This document shows, piece after piece, positions 25,608 to 34,967 of a stretch of DNA of 64,000 bases. How positions within the stretch are numbered: position 1 is the stretch's first letter; each line of letters opens with the position of its first letter. The notes beneath the pieces are model-generated. The model saw only the letters and a list, made by a program, of their open reading frames with translations. It ran no database searches and had not been told where the DNA came from. This DNA is from Natronorubrum texcoconense (GTDB lineage: Archaea; Halobacteriota; Halobacteria; Halobacteriales; Natrialbaceae), in the NCBI RefSeq assembly GCF_900100335.1, contig NZ_FNFE01000002.1, positions 682,001-746,000 of the forward strand, read 5' to 3'. Position numbers and translations under genes: made by a program.

Positions 25608-26600
25608 TCAGTCCGTCGATCCCGACCCCGCAGTCACGGTGACATCCTCACGCCAGGTGCCCGTCGCCGTCACGCGGTCACCGTCGACATCGAGCGAGCG
25701 CTCGTCAGCAGAGATGCCGATAATTTCCTCGAGCACCGCCTCGTCCGGATCGTCGACGATCGCCGCGAACTCGCCGGTAGCCGTCTCCGCGTCTGCTGCA
25801 GTGAGCGACGATACGATCGCCTCGGCGTCCTCGAGGCCGTCGAACGTGAACTCAGGGTCGGACGGATCGCCGTACTGGCCGACGGCGACATCGCCGCCCC
25901 CGGCGCTCTCGAGGAGCCACTCGAACGTCTCGGACTCCTCTGTCGCCCGTTCCACGTCGCCCGCCGCGGCGCCGACGGTCGTCTCGAGCGTCGTCGTCGG
26001 CTCGGTCTCACTGCCGAGTTCCGCGGCAACCACGAGTGCATCTTCGTCGACGGCAATGGCCGCGTCATCGGTCCCGTCGGCCGGAGTGTAGACGTCCGCG
26101 CCTGCAATTTCGCCGGTCGACTCGAACTGTCTGATGAACTCCGCTTCGGGCTCGGCAGTGAGTTGCTCGTCGATCTCTTCCGGTATCAGGTCTCCCGTAA
26201 CGACGAACGCGGCGGGCGTCTGTAACAGCCCCTCCACGGTCGACTCGAACGCGGCCTCCTCGAGGAGTCGGCCGAGCCGGAACTGGCCGAGCGAAAGCCC
26301 GACGAATAGGTACGTCGAGAGCGCTCCCTCCGAGACGGGCCCGATCATCGGGTCTGCCTCGTACTCCGGTGGAATCTCCTCGCCGGGGTCTATCTCCTCG
26401 GAATCAGCCCGAATGACCTCGCCGAGACTCCCCCAGTCGAGGTACGCGAACTCGAGCGCCCCGTCCTCGAGCGTGAGCCACTGGCCGTACGCCGGGAGGT
26501 CGTCGTCGGGGTCTTCCTGGGCGACAACTGCGGGTCCGGTAACAGTCACTGCCGTGGTGGCCCCTGCGAGTTTCAGCACGTCTCTTCGACTCAGCGTCAT
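25608..26600 (-). CDS. Tat-exported hypothetical protein, 330 aa
   Basis: The N-terminus MTLSRRDVLKLAGATTAVTV has the twin-arginine motif (SRRDVLK) and a hydrophobic stretch ending near VVAQ, so the folded protein is exported by Tat. The mature part is very acidic, with little Lys or Cys, and contains repeated TDDAAIAVDEDALVVA-like beta segments. No C-terminal anchor is visible. I recognise no family. It sits downstream of the ABC permease genes on the same strand (117 bp gap), so it may be an exported partner or passenger. Confidence 0.7.
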   Translation of the reverse strand: MTLSRRDVLKLAGATTAVTVTGPAVVAQEDPDDDLPAYGQWLTLEDGALEFAYLDWGSLGEVIRADSEEIDPGEEIPPEYEADPMIGPVSEGALSTYLFVGLSLGQFRLGRLLEEAAFESTVEGLLQTPAAFVVTGDLIPEEIDEQLTAEPEAEFIRQFESTGEIAGADVYTPADGTDDAAIAVDEDALVVAAELGSETEPTTTLETTVGAAAGDVERATEESETFEWLLESAGGGDVAVGQYGDPSDPEFTFDGLEDAEAIVSSLTAADAETATGEFAAIVDDPDEAVLEEIIGISADERSLDVDGDRVTATGTWREDVTVTAGSGSTD

Positions 26601-26717
26601 GAAACGGTTCCACACCGTTGGTCCCAATATAGCCCGTCCCCTCGTTCATCGCACGAAGAGTGTCGACGCGTGAGTGTCAGGCGCCACAGCACGTGGACGA
26701 AAAAAGAGGTGGTGGCC

Positions 26718-27500
26718 TCAGATGTCCCGGCGCGTGAAGACAACAGTGGCGACGACGATCAAAACGAGAAAGACTGCCAGGAGGAGTCCGGCGTCGAGGA
26801 ACGCGTACTCCTCGTGGACGAGAATGTCCGTCTCTTCGTAGTATCGGCTCGGGGTGAGCGTACCGATCCACTCGTAGTCCAGGTCTATGCGGGAGACGCT
26901 ATCGACTAGCCAGAGGGCGAAGACCAGGGTCAGAGCCGTCGATCTGGCGCGTCTCACGCGGTCGACGACGACGGACAGGACGACTCCGATCCCGGCACAG
27001 ACCAGCAGATAGGGAATCGAGAGCAGATGAACCATCGCGAGCGCGACGGGATTGAACGATTCGCCGATGACGAGTGCGCCGACGTAGACGATGATCGGGA
27101 CCCCGACGTTCAACGCGACCAGGGGAACCCACAGGGCGGCGACTTTCTGGAGCACGACCGATTCGCGAGAAACCGGGTTCGAAAGCGTGAGGTCCATCCT
27201 TCGTTCCTGAACGTCACTTGCGATCAGCCCGGCCCCGACGTACGCAAAGTAAATGGCGAGAAGGAGGCTCCAGAAGAACGAGTACAGTTCGGCAGCGATG
27301 AATCCCTCGATCGTGTGGAGGTCTTCGATTCCGAACATGTCGAACATGTACTCCGGAAACGCGTCATCGAAAACGTCCATCTCCTCTTGGATACCGGGAA
27401 ACATCGAGAAGTAAAGCGCTGCGAGTACGGCGAAGACGACGATCAGGACGACCGACCCACGGACGCGTTTTCTGGACTCGAGTCGGAGGATAGCCGTCAT
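26718..27500 (-). CDS. ABC-2 type permease (copy 2)
   Basis: A 260-residue membrane protein with six helices and the ABC-2 family arrangement. The conserved cytoplasmic segment reads RRMDLTLSNPVSRESVVLQK and the C-terminus is FTRRDI. It is 2 bp downstream of the paralogous permease stop, so the two form a heterodimeric or redundant pair with the ATPase at 28281-29222. Substrate unknown; the family includes drug, lipid and bacteriocin exporters. The periplasmic-facing stretch after helix 1 (PGIQEEMDVFDDAFPEYMF) is acidic. Confidence 0.85.
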   Translation of the reverse strand: MTAILRLESRKRVRGSVVLIVVFAVLAALYFSMFPGIQEEMDVFDDAFPEYMFDMFGIEDLHTIEGFIAAELYSFFWSLLLAIYFAYVGAGLIASDVQERRMDLTLSNPVSRESVVLQKVAALWVPLVALNVGVPIIVYVGALVIGESFNPVALAMVHLLSIPYLLVCAGIGVVLSVVVDRVRRARSTALTLVFALWLVDSVSRIDLDYEWIGTLTPSRYYEETDILVHEEYAFLDAGLLLAVFLVLIVVATVVFTRRDI

Positions 27501-27501
27501 G

Positions 27502-28284
27502 CTAGATATCCCTCCGGACGAAGACGAGGACGGAAACGGCGACCAGAACGAGAAACGTCACGAGGAGGATCGTCGCGTCTATCGGGGCGTACTCCTCGTG
27601 GACGAGGATCGCCGACGGATCGTAGTATCGACTTGGAGTGATCTCGCCGACCCACTCGAAGTCGGAGTTCATCTGAGAGAGGCCGTCGATCAGCCAGAGC
27701 GCGAACACCAGAATCAACGCCGTGGTCTGAGCGGTTTCGACGCGGTCGACGACGACCGACAGGAGGAGACCGATCCCGGCACAGACCAGCAGGTAGGGAA
27801 CCCCGAGCAGGTGGACCATCGCAAGAGAGGCGAGATCGATCGGCTCACCGAGGACGGTCGCCCCGGCGAATAAGACGGCCATCATCCCGACGTTCAACGC
27901 CACCACGGGGACCCACAGGGCGGCGACCTTCTGAAGGACGACCGACTCGCGCGAGACCGGATTGGAGAGCGTGAGATCCATCCGTCGCGTGCGGATATCT
28001 CGCGAGATCATGCCCGCGCTGACATATGCGAAGTAGATCCCGGCCAGCAGGATCCAGACGAACGGGAAAATGTAGCCGCCGATGAACCCCTCGATCGTGT
28101 GGAGTTCTTCGATCCCCAGAAGGGCGAGCAAGTAGTCCGGATACACCGCCTCGAACAGCTCCGCCTCCTCCTGAATACTCGGGAAGACGACGAAGAAAAA
28201 CGCTGAGAGCACGACGAGCAACCCGGTCAGGATCACCGTTCCCCGGACCAGCTTCCGCGACTCGACGCGCAGGATGGCCGTCAT
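27502..28284 (-). CDS. ABC-2 type permease (copy 1)
   Basis: The same 260-residue length and helix plan as the next gene, sharing VSRESVVLQKVAALWVP and the terminal RRDI. It is a tandem duplicate that has diverged across the membrane segments. Its ATG overlaps the stop of the ATPase gene (TGA within ATGA at 28281-28284), a sign of translational coupling. It makes the membrane channel of an exporter together with the second copy. Confidence 0.86.
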   Translation of the reverse strand: MTAILRVESRKLVRGTVILTGLLVVLSAFFFVVFPSIQEEAELFEAVYPDYLLALLGIEELHTIEGFIGGYIFPFVWILLAGIYFAYVSAGMISRDIRTRRMDLTLSNPVSRESVVLQKVAALWVPVVALNVGMMAVLFAGATVLGEPIDLASLAMVHLLGVPYLLVCAGIGLLLSVVVDRVETAQTTALILVFALWLIDGLSQMNSDFEWVGEITPSRYYDPSAILVHEEYAPIDATILLVTFLVLVAVSVLVFVRRDI

Positions 28285-29222
28285 CCTGTCTCTCCGAGGG
28301 TACTGCCCCCGTAGTAGTGTTTGAAGATGTCGTCGAGCTGTGGATCGCCGATATCGACATCCTCGACGTCGAACCGAGCGAGGTGCGCCAACAGCGCGTT
28401 GGCCTCGCCGGTGTAGGTGAATCGAACCGTTCGGTCGACGGTTTCGACGTCGATCATCGCTGGCGTCGTGAACCGCTCCTCGTCGACCGGCTCGGCCAGG
28501 TGCACTCGAACGTCCTTTCCGCCGCGCTCGAGCAAGTCGTCGATGTTCTCGAGAGCGACCAGTTCCCCCTCGCGGATGATCCCCACCCGGTCGCAGACGC
28601 GCTGGACCTCGCTGAGGACGTGCGAGGAGAAGAAGATCGTCTTCCCGGCGTCGCGTTCGTTCTCGAGGAAGGCGTGGAGTCGATCCTGTTTGAGCGGGTC
28701 CAGACCGGATGTCGGCTCGTCGAGGATCGCGAGCGTCGGATCGTGCATGAACGCCTGGACGATCCCGAGCATCCGCTTGTTCCCGTGCGAGTACGTCTCG
28801 ACCGGCTTCTCGAGCGGCGGACGGAACAGCTCCAGCAGCTCCGCTCGCCGTTCGTCGCCGCGCATCCGGGCGAAGTAGTCGAGCACTTGCTGCCCTGTCA
28901 GGCGCTCCTCGAATCCGAGGGAATCCGGCAGATAGCCGATGTCGGCTTTCACTTCGGTGAGCGCTCGTCGATCGTGGATGTCGGCACCGAGCACGTCTGC
29001 GGTGCCGGAGGTCGGGTTGATGAGTCCGAGCAGCAGCCGAATGGTCGTCGTCTTCCCCGCTCCGTTCGGACCGAGGTAACCGAATATCTCGCCGGCGTGG
29101 ACGTCGAAACTGACCGCATCGTTGGCGGTGACCTCGCCGTAGTGTTTCGCGAGTTCGTCGAGTCTGATCGTCGCCGCGTCACGGTCCGAATTGGTCTCGA
29201 CAACGTCGGTCTGAGCGCACAT
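28281..29222 (-). CDS. ABC transporter ATP-binding protein
   Basis: The 313-residue ATPase has Walker A GPNGAGKTTT (near residue 52), Walker B LAILDEPTSGLDP, and the H-loop SSHVLSEV. The signature motif reads SHGNKR instead of the usual SGGxxxR, as in the YhaQ/NatA-type exporters. A C-terminal extension of about 90 residues follows. It is the first gene of a three-gene operon with two permeases. GGTGAC-T-GTCACC and a TATTTTATAG box lie upstream. Confidence 0.88.
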   Translation of the reverse strand: MCAQTDVVETNSDRDAATIRLDELAKHYGEVTANDAVSFDVHAGEIFGYLGPNGAGKTTTIRLLLGLINPTSGTADVLGADIHDRRALTEVKADIGYLPDSLGFEERLTGQQVLDYFARMRGDERRAELLELFRPPLEKPVETYSHGNKRMLGIVQAFMHDPTLAILDEPTSGLDPLKQDRLHAFLENERDAGKTIFFSSHVLSEVQRVCDRVGIIREGELVALENIDDLLERGGKDVRVHLAEPVDEERFTTPAMIDVETVDRTVRFTYTGEANALLAHLARFDVEDVDIGDPQLDDIFKHYYGGSTLGETG

Positions 29223-29289
29223 AGCTGATCACTAATTCAAAGGTACCGGGGACCGCTCCGTTCGTCTCGCTCGAGCGAACGTCAACCAG

Positions 29290-29326
29290 CTATAAAATAG
29301 TCTTCACGCCGACGGTGACTGTCACC
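29290..29326 (-). promoter_or_regulatory. TATA-like box with adjacent palindrome, ABC operon
   Basis: On the minus strand TATTTTATAG (29290-29300) is preceded by GGTGAC-T-GTCACC (29314-29326), a perfect 6-1-6 palindrome just outside the TATA/BRE position. The ATPase gene starts 68 bp from the box, implying a leader of about 40 nt. An activator or repressor site is plausible. Confidence 0.5.
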
Positions 29327-29384
29327 ACGGAACGAAGACAGCCGCTCCGACTCGAGACGCGGTCGCGAAAATCACGCCGGACGG

Positions 29385-29636
29385 TCAGTGTTCGAACGTC
29401 GCACCGCAGTCGCCACAGATCGTGCTGTGGCCGGGTGCGGTCCGCTGGGCGAAGACGGCCCCGCAGTCGTCACAGATCATAAAGAGCCGGTGTTCCGGCC
29501 GGACGCCGGCCTCGAACGTCATCCGAACCCAGGCGTCGGGGTTGGTCTCGTCGTAGAGCGTGACGCCGTCGCCGTTCTGTCGCCAATTGATCGGTTGTCC
29601 GTCAGTTTCGCTCGCGTGCCTTCCTCGCTTGGACAT
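29385..29636 (-). CDS. Small zinc-ribbon protein, 83 aa
   Basis: The protein ends with a zinc ribbon, C-x2-C (MICDDCGAVFAQ) and C-x2-C (TICGDCGATFEH). The N-terminal part has DAWVRMTFEAGV and a charged opening (MSKRGRHASE). ATG 29636 is used. Such ribbons bind zinc and often act in transcription or protein contacts. It lies 160 bp upstream of the ABC operon in the same direction but has its own end. I cannot name the family with confidence. Confidence 0.65.
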   Translation of the reverse strand: MSKRGRHASETDGQPINWRQNGDGVTLYDETNPDAWVRMTFEAGVRPEHRLFMICDDCGAVFAQRTAPGHSTICGDCGATFEH

Positions 29637-29772
29637 CGGGATAGACGGCTCCACACCGCCGGTATATATAATTTTTCTGATGGTAATTTACACGTCCTCG
29701 AGTTAACGACGAACGAAACTCGGGCCACCCCCGACCGCTGACTTTTTGCGGGTGGACTGTGCGCGACAGGAT

Positions 29773-31047
29773 ATGACGCTCGATCCGGTCCACTACGACG
29801 GCATCGCGCGCCTCGCGAGGCGGATCGACCACGGCGCCGACGAGCGCGACCGTCGCGCGTTCGCCGAGACGGTCTGGGCGGAGTTTCTGGATCCGCTGCT
29901 CGACGACGGCCGGACCGTCGTCGACCCGGTCGGCGAACAGCGCCGCCGGTACGTCGACTGCGAGGACGTCGCCCTCCACGACCGGCCGTTCCCGACCGAA
30001 CACGGCCTCGACGCGGGGACGATCAACCCGACCACGTTCAAGAACGGCCTCGTCATCGACATCGCACAAGCCGCGATGAGCGCGACGCCGAGCGATCTCG
30101 ACCTCCATCGCTCGCGAACCACCGTGATGACGGTCCACTCGAACGACGAGACGATGACCGTCGACGAGACCTGGGGGAAGTTCGACGAGGGCTACAGCCG
30201 GAGCCGCGCCGTGAAGATCCCGCCGCTCCCGCGATTCGCGGAGGGCGTCGTCCACGCCCTCGCGCTCTACCTCGCGGAGAGCAAACACGCCTGCGACCAC
30301 GTCGAGGACGTCGAAGACCTGCTCGTCCTCGACGGCCCGCTCTACCCCCGTGGGCTGCTCCGCTGGGCCGACCAGCACCCCGACCTCGCGGACTTCCTAC
30401 TCGAGGATCCGCGACCCACGACGGTGCTCGAGAACTACGTCCGACTGGTCGAACGCTTCGTCGACAAAGAGGTTCCCCTCGTCGGCTTCGTCAAGAATCC
30501 GGCGACGCGAGTCATCACGCGGACGCTGAAGTCCCGCCGAGACGTCGACATCAGCGCCCCGTGGAACGACGATTCGGCGCTGTTCACCCGGCTCCTCGAG
30601 CGCGGGGAGTACGTCGACGACGTCGAGGGCGAGCGCTGGGAGCGAGACACGTCGGCGCTGACCTACACCAACTGGTTCCGATCGCGAGGCGGTGTCGACC
30701 GGCCGCTCTCGGTCGACGGCGACGCCCTCGGGGTCGAACGCGAACTGCCGCACGAAATTTACGAAGTAACGTTCTTCGTCGTCTACGACCCGCGCGACGA
30801 CCTCGTCTACCGGATCGAGGCCCCCTACGCGTTCACGCGGGATCCCGAACTGCGCGAACGGCTGACGCACCAGTTGTTACAGAACGTCGCAGTCGCCCAC
30901 GGGCCGCCGACGATCGTCCAGAAGGCCGACGAACTCGCCCGCATCAGTCGTTCGGAGAAACGGTCGCTCCGCGAGACGCTCGAGGCGCAGTTCGATACGT
31001 CCCAGGCCCGTACCTACGACGACCACCGGTGGGACGAGGACTACTAG
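29773..31047 (+). CDS. nurA: NurA-type 5'-3' nuclease for DNA end resection
   Basis: The 424-residue protein matches the haloarchaeal NurA form: MTLDPVHYDGIARLA at the start, RRRYVDCEDVAL (metal-binding Asp region), GLDAGTINPTTFKNGLVIDIAQAAMS, and a C-terminal HQLLQNVAVAHGPPTIVQKAD helix-strand unit. NurA trims 5' ends with HerA and Mre11-Rad50 in double-strand break repair. ATG 29773 follows a TTTTTGCGG promoter-like patch. herA lies 6.4 kb downstream on the same strand, separated by an unrelated set of genes. Confidence 0.8.
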   Translation: MTLDPVHYDGIARLARRIDHGADERDRRAFAETVWAEFLDPLLDDGRTVVDPVGEQRRRYVDCEDVALHDRPFPTEHGLDAGTINPTTFKNGLVIDIAQAAMSATPSDLDLHRSRTTVMTVHSNDETMTVDETWGKFDEGYSRSRAVKIPPLPRFAEGVVHALALYLAESKHACDHVEDVEDLLVLDGPLYPRGLLRWADQHPDLADFLLEDPRPTTVLENYVRLVERFVDKEVPLVGFVKNPATRVITRTLKSRRDVDISAPWNDDSALFTRLLERGEYVDDVEGERWERDTSALTYTNWFRSRGGVDRPLSVDGDALGVERELPHEIYEVTFFVVYDPRDDLVYRIEAPYAFTRDPELRERLTHQLLQNVAVAHGPPTIVQKADELARISRSEKRSLRETLEAQFDTSQARTYDDHRWDEDY

Positions 31048-31154
31048 CCCGGGACGTGTGACTACGTCGCCCATTCGAGTCCGCATGTGGAAAAAGTATC
31101 CGGAGAGCTAGTCGGATGTAAATCTATTAGTGGCTGCTATCGGTGAGTGTCACC

Positions 31155-33347
31155 ATGACGCGAACCTCTACTGAGGTCGATAGTCACGAAGACGAACCAG
31201 CCGTCGACTCGAGCCGACGCCGATTTCTCGGGACGACCGCCGGCGTGTCGGCCGCGGCGCTCCTGCCGACCACGGCGAGCGCGGCGGCACAGTCGGGCGA
31301 CGAGACGGTGACGCTCGTCCACGACACGCACTTTCACGGCCGATTCGAGGACGCCCAGGAGTCGGAACTAAATATCGCGCGGTACTACACGGTCGTCCAA
31401 GAGGCGCTCGAGGAAGCGGAGCAGTCGATGTTCGTCGGGAACGGCGACGAGATCGCCCCCTCGGTGCTCGGACTCGAGTTCGAGGGCGAACACATGATCG
31501 AGGCGCTGAACTACATGGATATCGACGTCGTCGGCGTCGGCAACCACGAGTACGACTTCGGCGCCGACGTCGCGACCGCTCGATTCGAGGAGAGCGAGTT
31601 CCCCTGGGTCGTCGCGAACCTGCTCGACGACGAGGGCGAGCCCGTCCCGGGAACGGAGCGCTGGCGAACGTTCGAGCAGGGGGACCTGACCGTCGGCGTC
31701 TTCGGCCTCGTCTCCGAGGGCTTTCACTCGCTGACCGACTATCCCGAGGAGTGGGAGGTGCTCGGCTACGTCGAGGGCTCACAGGAGGCGGTCGACGCGC
31801 TTCGGGACGAAGGCACGGACGTCGTCGTCTGTGCCTCGCACGTCTCGACGGGGGTCCACTACACCCTCGCGGAGGAGGTCGACGGTCTCGACGCCATCGT
31901 CGGCTCGCACTCCGGCGTCGTCTTCGACGAACCGGAGACCGTCGACGGGACGATCATCAGCGAGTTCGGCGACGAGTTCGACCACGTCGGCTCGATCACG
32001 CTCGACGCGAACGGCGACCTCGTCGACTGGCAGCGGACCGATCTCCTGCTCCCCGAGTGGGACCCCTCGCCGGCGGCCGAGGAGTACGACGAGATCAGCG
32101 TCCGCTACACCGACGAGATCGAGGAGGACGAGCACCTCGCCGAGCTGACCGACGAGTGGACCGGCGAACTCGAGGACGAACTCGGCCAGCCGGTCGTCGA
32201 GAGCGAGGTCGAACTGAACGCCACGTTCGACAACTACGCCGTCGAGACCAACTGGGGGAACTTCATGACCGACGTGATGCGCACCGTCGGCGACACGGCC
32301 GATATCGAGGTCGACATCGCCGCACAGAACGGCGGCGGCATCCGCGGCGACTCGACGCACGGACCGGGCGAAATCACGGGCATGGCCATCATGGACATCC
32401 TCCCGTTCCCGAACGAGATCGAAGTGGTCGAGGTGACCGGCGAGGACGTCGTCGCCTATCTCGAAGAGGAGCTTCGCACCCACCCGGACGACGCCTTCGG
32501 CGCCCAGCCGGCGATTCAGGTCTCGGGCGTCTCCTACGAGTGGAAGGGCCACGAGGACGACAACTGGGTCGACAACGTGTTCGTCGGCGGCGAGCCCGTC
32601 GACGAGGACGAGACGTACTACTTCGCGCACAACGACTACTCGATCGGAAACTCGCCCACACTCTCGGAGGCCGAGCGGATCCTCGCGTCCGGCCAGTTCC
32701 AGGGGCCGCTGCTCCTCGAGTACCTCGAGGACGTGGACACCATCGCGCCCGAGCGCGAAAACCGGATGCTCCGCGTCGACGAGACGGTCGACGAGGCGAC
32801 GGTGTCCGGCGACGGCGACGAACGGACGCTCACTATCGACGTGCCGGACGGCGCCGCGGAGATCCAGCCCGACTCGTTCCGCGCGGTGATCCGCACCGGC
32901 GACGACCTCGAGGCCGAGTCGGCGGCCGTCGACGGCGACAGCGTCGCGGTCGCGTTCGACGCGGACGACCTGCTCGCGCTCATCGAGGACGTCGACGACC
33001 CCGCACTTCGACTGTTCGGGGAGTACGAACCGGATCAAGACCACTGGCCCTACGAGTTCGACGTGCCGACCTCCGACGGCTACGACTACTTCAAATTGCG
33101 CGCGGACGTCGACGCCGCGGCCGTCGAGGACCCGAGCGACGACGATTCCGGCGTCGACGGCGATCCGGACAACCACGCCGACGATGACGACTCCGACGAC
33201 GGCGACGGCATGCCCGGCTTCGGGCCGCTCGGCGCGGTCGCCGGCGGCGGTGCCGGCGCGTACCTCTACGCGCGCAGTCGTTCCAGCGGTGACAACGATG
33301 AACGGACGGAGAGCACCGAACGCCCATCCGACGGTGACGGCCGCTAA
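31155..33347 (+). CDS. Tat-exported 5'-nucleotidase / metallophosphatase with C-terminal anchor
   Basis: The 730-residue protein has a Tat signal (SSRRRFLGTTAG). A metallophosphatase domain follows with DTHFHGR, GNGDE, GNHEYD and later His motifs, then a 5'-nucleotidase C-terminal domain (NWGNFMTDVMR, AAQNGGGIRG). The C-terminus has a Thr/Asp-rich linker, MPGFGPLGAVAGG, a hydrophobic stretch and an Arg-rich end, which resembles a PGF-CTERM/archaeosortase tail. It cleaves phosphate from nucleotides or sugar nucleotides at the cell surface. ATG 31155 is taken after the GTG at 31143. A cohesin-like gene follows 56 bp downstream. Confidence 0.87.
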   Translation: MTRTSTEVDSHEDEPAVDSSRRRFLGTTAGVSAAALLPTTASAAAQSGDETVTLVHDTHFHGRFEDAQESELNIARYYTVVQEALEEAEQSMFVGNGDEIAPSVLGLEFEGEHMIEALNYMDIDVVGVGNHEYDFGADVATARFEESEFPWVVANLLDDEGEPVPGTERWRTFEQGDLTVGVFGLVSEGFHSLTDYPEEWEVLGYVEGSQEAVDALRDEGTDVVVCASHVSTGVHYTLAEEVDGLDAIVGSHSGVVFDEPETVDGTIISEFGDEFDHVGSITLDANGDLVDWQRTDLLLPEWDPSPAAEEYDEISVRYTDEIEEDEHLAELTDEWTGELEDELGQPVVESEVELNATFDNYAVETNWGNFMTDVMRTVGDTADIEVDIAAQNGGGIRGDSTHGPGEITGMAIMDILPFPNEIEVVEVTGEDVVAYLEEELRTHPDDAFGAQPAIQVSGVSYEWKGHEDDNWVDNVFVGGEPVDEDETYYFAHNDYSIGNSPTLSEAERILASGQFQGPLLLEYLEDVDTIAPERENRMLRVDETVDEATVSGDGDERTLTIDVPDGAAEIQPDSFRAVIRTGDDLEAESAAVDGDSVAVAFDADDLLALIEDVDDPALRLFGEYEPDQDHWPYEFDVPTSDGYDYFKLRADVDAAAVEDPSDDDSGVDGDPDNHADDDDSDDGDGMPGFGPLGAVAGGGAGAYLYARSRSSGDNDERTESTERPSDGDGR

Positions 33348-33403
33348 CTGACCGATCGTGGCACCGAACGACAGATGATGATCCCGAACCCTCTCCGACG
33401 ACC

Positions 33404-34225
33404 GTGATTCCGAACCCCACCCGCCGATCGACCGTCACCTCCCGATCGGTCGCCGTCGGCGCCGGAATCGTACTCGTCGCGACAGCCCTCGCGTTCCTCG
33501 TCGTCGCGACGCTGGGGCTCGCCGCCGGAACGGCCGTCGCCGGCGATCAGTCGGCGGTGCTCCGGCCGTCGCCGTACGCGATCGACGCGGATCCCGGCGA
33601 GGAGTTCACCGTCGAGATCACCATGCAGAGCCAGGGCGGTCACGGCGGCGAGGGCGTCGAGTCGGTCGCGCTCGTCGCGCAGTACCACCCCGACTACCTC
33701 GAGATCACCGATATCGAACGGGGGCCGTGGCTCGAGCAGGGGACGGAGACCGACGTCGAAGCCGAACGAGTGCTCGCCCACGACGAGGGCACCGCCGTCC
33801 TCGAGCAGTGGCGAAACCCCGTCGAAGGCGGCGCGACGGGCAACGCCGAACTCGCGACGATCACCGTCGAGGTGGCCGACGACGCGCCGCCGTCCGAGGC
33901 GACGATCAGCGTCGGCGAGAGCCGCGTCGAGGTCCTTCGACAGATGCCGCTCCCGATCTTCGACCAGGACGCGACCGTCACGATCGACGGCGGTGGCGAG
34001 GCGGCGCCGGCGTTCGACCACCCGGATCCACACGACCTCGAAACGGACGCCGTCGACGACGGGGAGGGCGAGGATGCATCCGGAGCGAATTCGACGACGG
34101 CTGATGAGGGGGACGAAACTGACGGTGGCGATGCGGTCTCCGGTCTCTCGGCACCGGCAACGGCGGTGATCGTCGTCGGGACGGTACTGGCGTTCGTCGG
34201 CCGACGGTCGGTCGGAAACGTGTAG
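33404..34225 (+). CDS. Cohesin-domain-like surface protein
   Basis: The 273-residue product has an N-terminal signal or anchor helix (about residues 17-42) and a beta-rich domain. That domain reads DADPGEEFTVEITMQSQ, VESVALVAQYHPDYLEI, AELATITVEV; these strands follow the cohesin / type III dockerin-binding fold pattern. An Asp/Glu/Thr-rich spacer and a second C-terminal membrane helix (SAPATAVIVVGTVLAFVGRR) follow. A GTG start at 33404 is used. It sits 56 bp behind the exported 5'-nucleotidase and probably shares its transcript. Function is inferred from fold pattern only. Confidence 0.65.
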   Translation: MIPNPTRRSTVTSRSVAVGAGIVLVATALAFLVVATLGLAAGTAVAGDQSAVLRPSPYAIDADPGEEFTVEITMQSQGGHGGEGVESVALVAQYHPDYLEITDIERGPWLEQGTETDVEAERVLAHDEGTAVLEQWRNPVEGGATGNAELATITVEVADDAPPSEATISVGESRVEVLRQMPLPIFDQDATVTIDGGGEAAPAFDHPDPHDLETDAVDDGEGEDASGANSTTADEGDETDGGDAVSGLSAPATAVIVVGTVLAFVGRRSVGNV

Positions 34226-34280
34226 TACCGGCGAGAACGGACGGGAAGCTGGAATGAGGGGCTCGGCGTCGAGGACGCGG

Positions 34281-34628
34281 TTACGTGTCGGCGGCGTCGC
34301 CGTCGCGCTTCTCGACCTCGAGTTCGACGTCGACCGGATCGATGCCGATCCGGGCGAACTGCGTTCGAACGTGGTCTCTGGCCCCCTCGAGGGCCTGATC
34401 TCGAGTATCGAAGCCGCGGGGCATGGGCGACTCGAACGCGAGGTTCACCTCGCGCCCGTCGACCAGCTGCGTCGACCCGCCGCTGTCCACCTCGTAGAAC
34501 TCGTCACAGACCCAGACGTACGCGGCGTCTTCGTCGGGCGCGCCGCGAAACGAGGGCGCTCGTTCACCTCGTTCGTACAGCGTGCCAGTCAGTTCGGTGC
34601 CGCCGGCACGACCGCGTACCAGGATCAT
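34281..34628 (-). CDS. Hypothetical haloarchaeal protein (DUF7113-like), 115 aa
   Basis: An acidic 115-residue protein with MILVRGRAGGTELTGTLYERG at the start, AAYVWVCDEFYEVDSGG in the middle and a charged C-terminal helix. It is soluble, with one cysteine. I link it weakly to DUF7113. The ATG at 34628 is favoured because the open frame before it is Arg/Ser-rich. It is convergent with the cohesin-like gene. Function unknown. Confidence 0.6.
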   Translation of the reverse strand: MILVRGRAGGTELTGTLYERGERAPSFRGAPDEDAAYVWVCDEFYEVDSGGSTQLVDGREVNLAFESPMPRGFDTRDQALEGARDHVRTQFARIGIDPVDVELEVEKRDGDAADT

Positions 34629-34967
34629 AGCCCGAATACGACTCGCGACTGCAAAAAGACAGTGGCGGGCTGACAATCGCGCAGTCGACCGGTCGACAGT
34701 CTCGACCCGTCGGCGATGTGATCCGGCGAACGGGAGCACCGACCCGTGGCTTTCCGGACCCACGCCGTCCGTATCCGGTGCCAAAACAAGTTAGAGACCC
34801 GTATTATGCGGTTTATAGTACTGTTTCTATCAGCCGTATCGTTGCCACTACACCGGTATTTCGGGCCGCTGAGCGAGTTATCCGTCTCTTACGAAAGTAA
34901 TCGCAGATTCTCGAGCCAAATCGTTTTGGAAACGGGCTTATCCCCCCTGCAGCAGTGGGTGTTAGTA
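34629..34967. promoter_or_regulatory. Long AT-rich upstream region of the tandem-repeat regulator
   Basis: This 339-bp stretch has no gene. From about 34780 to 34960 it is AT-richer (for example ATTATGCGGTTTATAGTACTG) and should hold divergent promoters for the genes at 34628 (minus) and 34968 (plus). No strong inverted repeat is visible. The spacing leaves room for a small RNA, but nothing supports one directly. Confidence 0.4.

Noticed and set aside
34746-34967. N-terminal extension of the two-repeat regulator with a hydrophobic stretch
   Set aside because: It resembles a signal helix, but the winged-helix unit begins soon after ATG 34968 and the extension is AT-rich promoter DNA.
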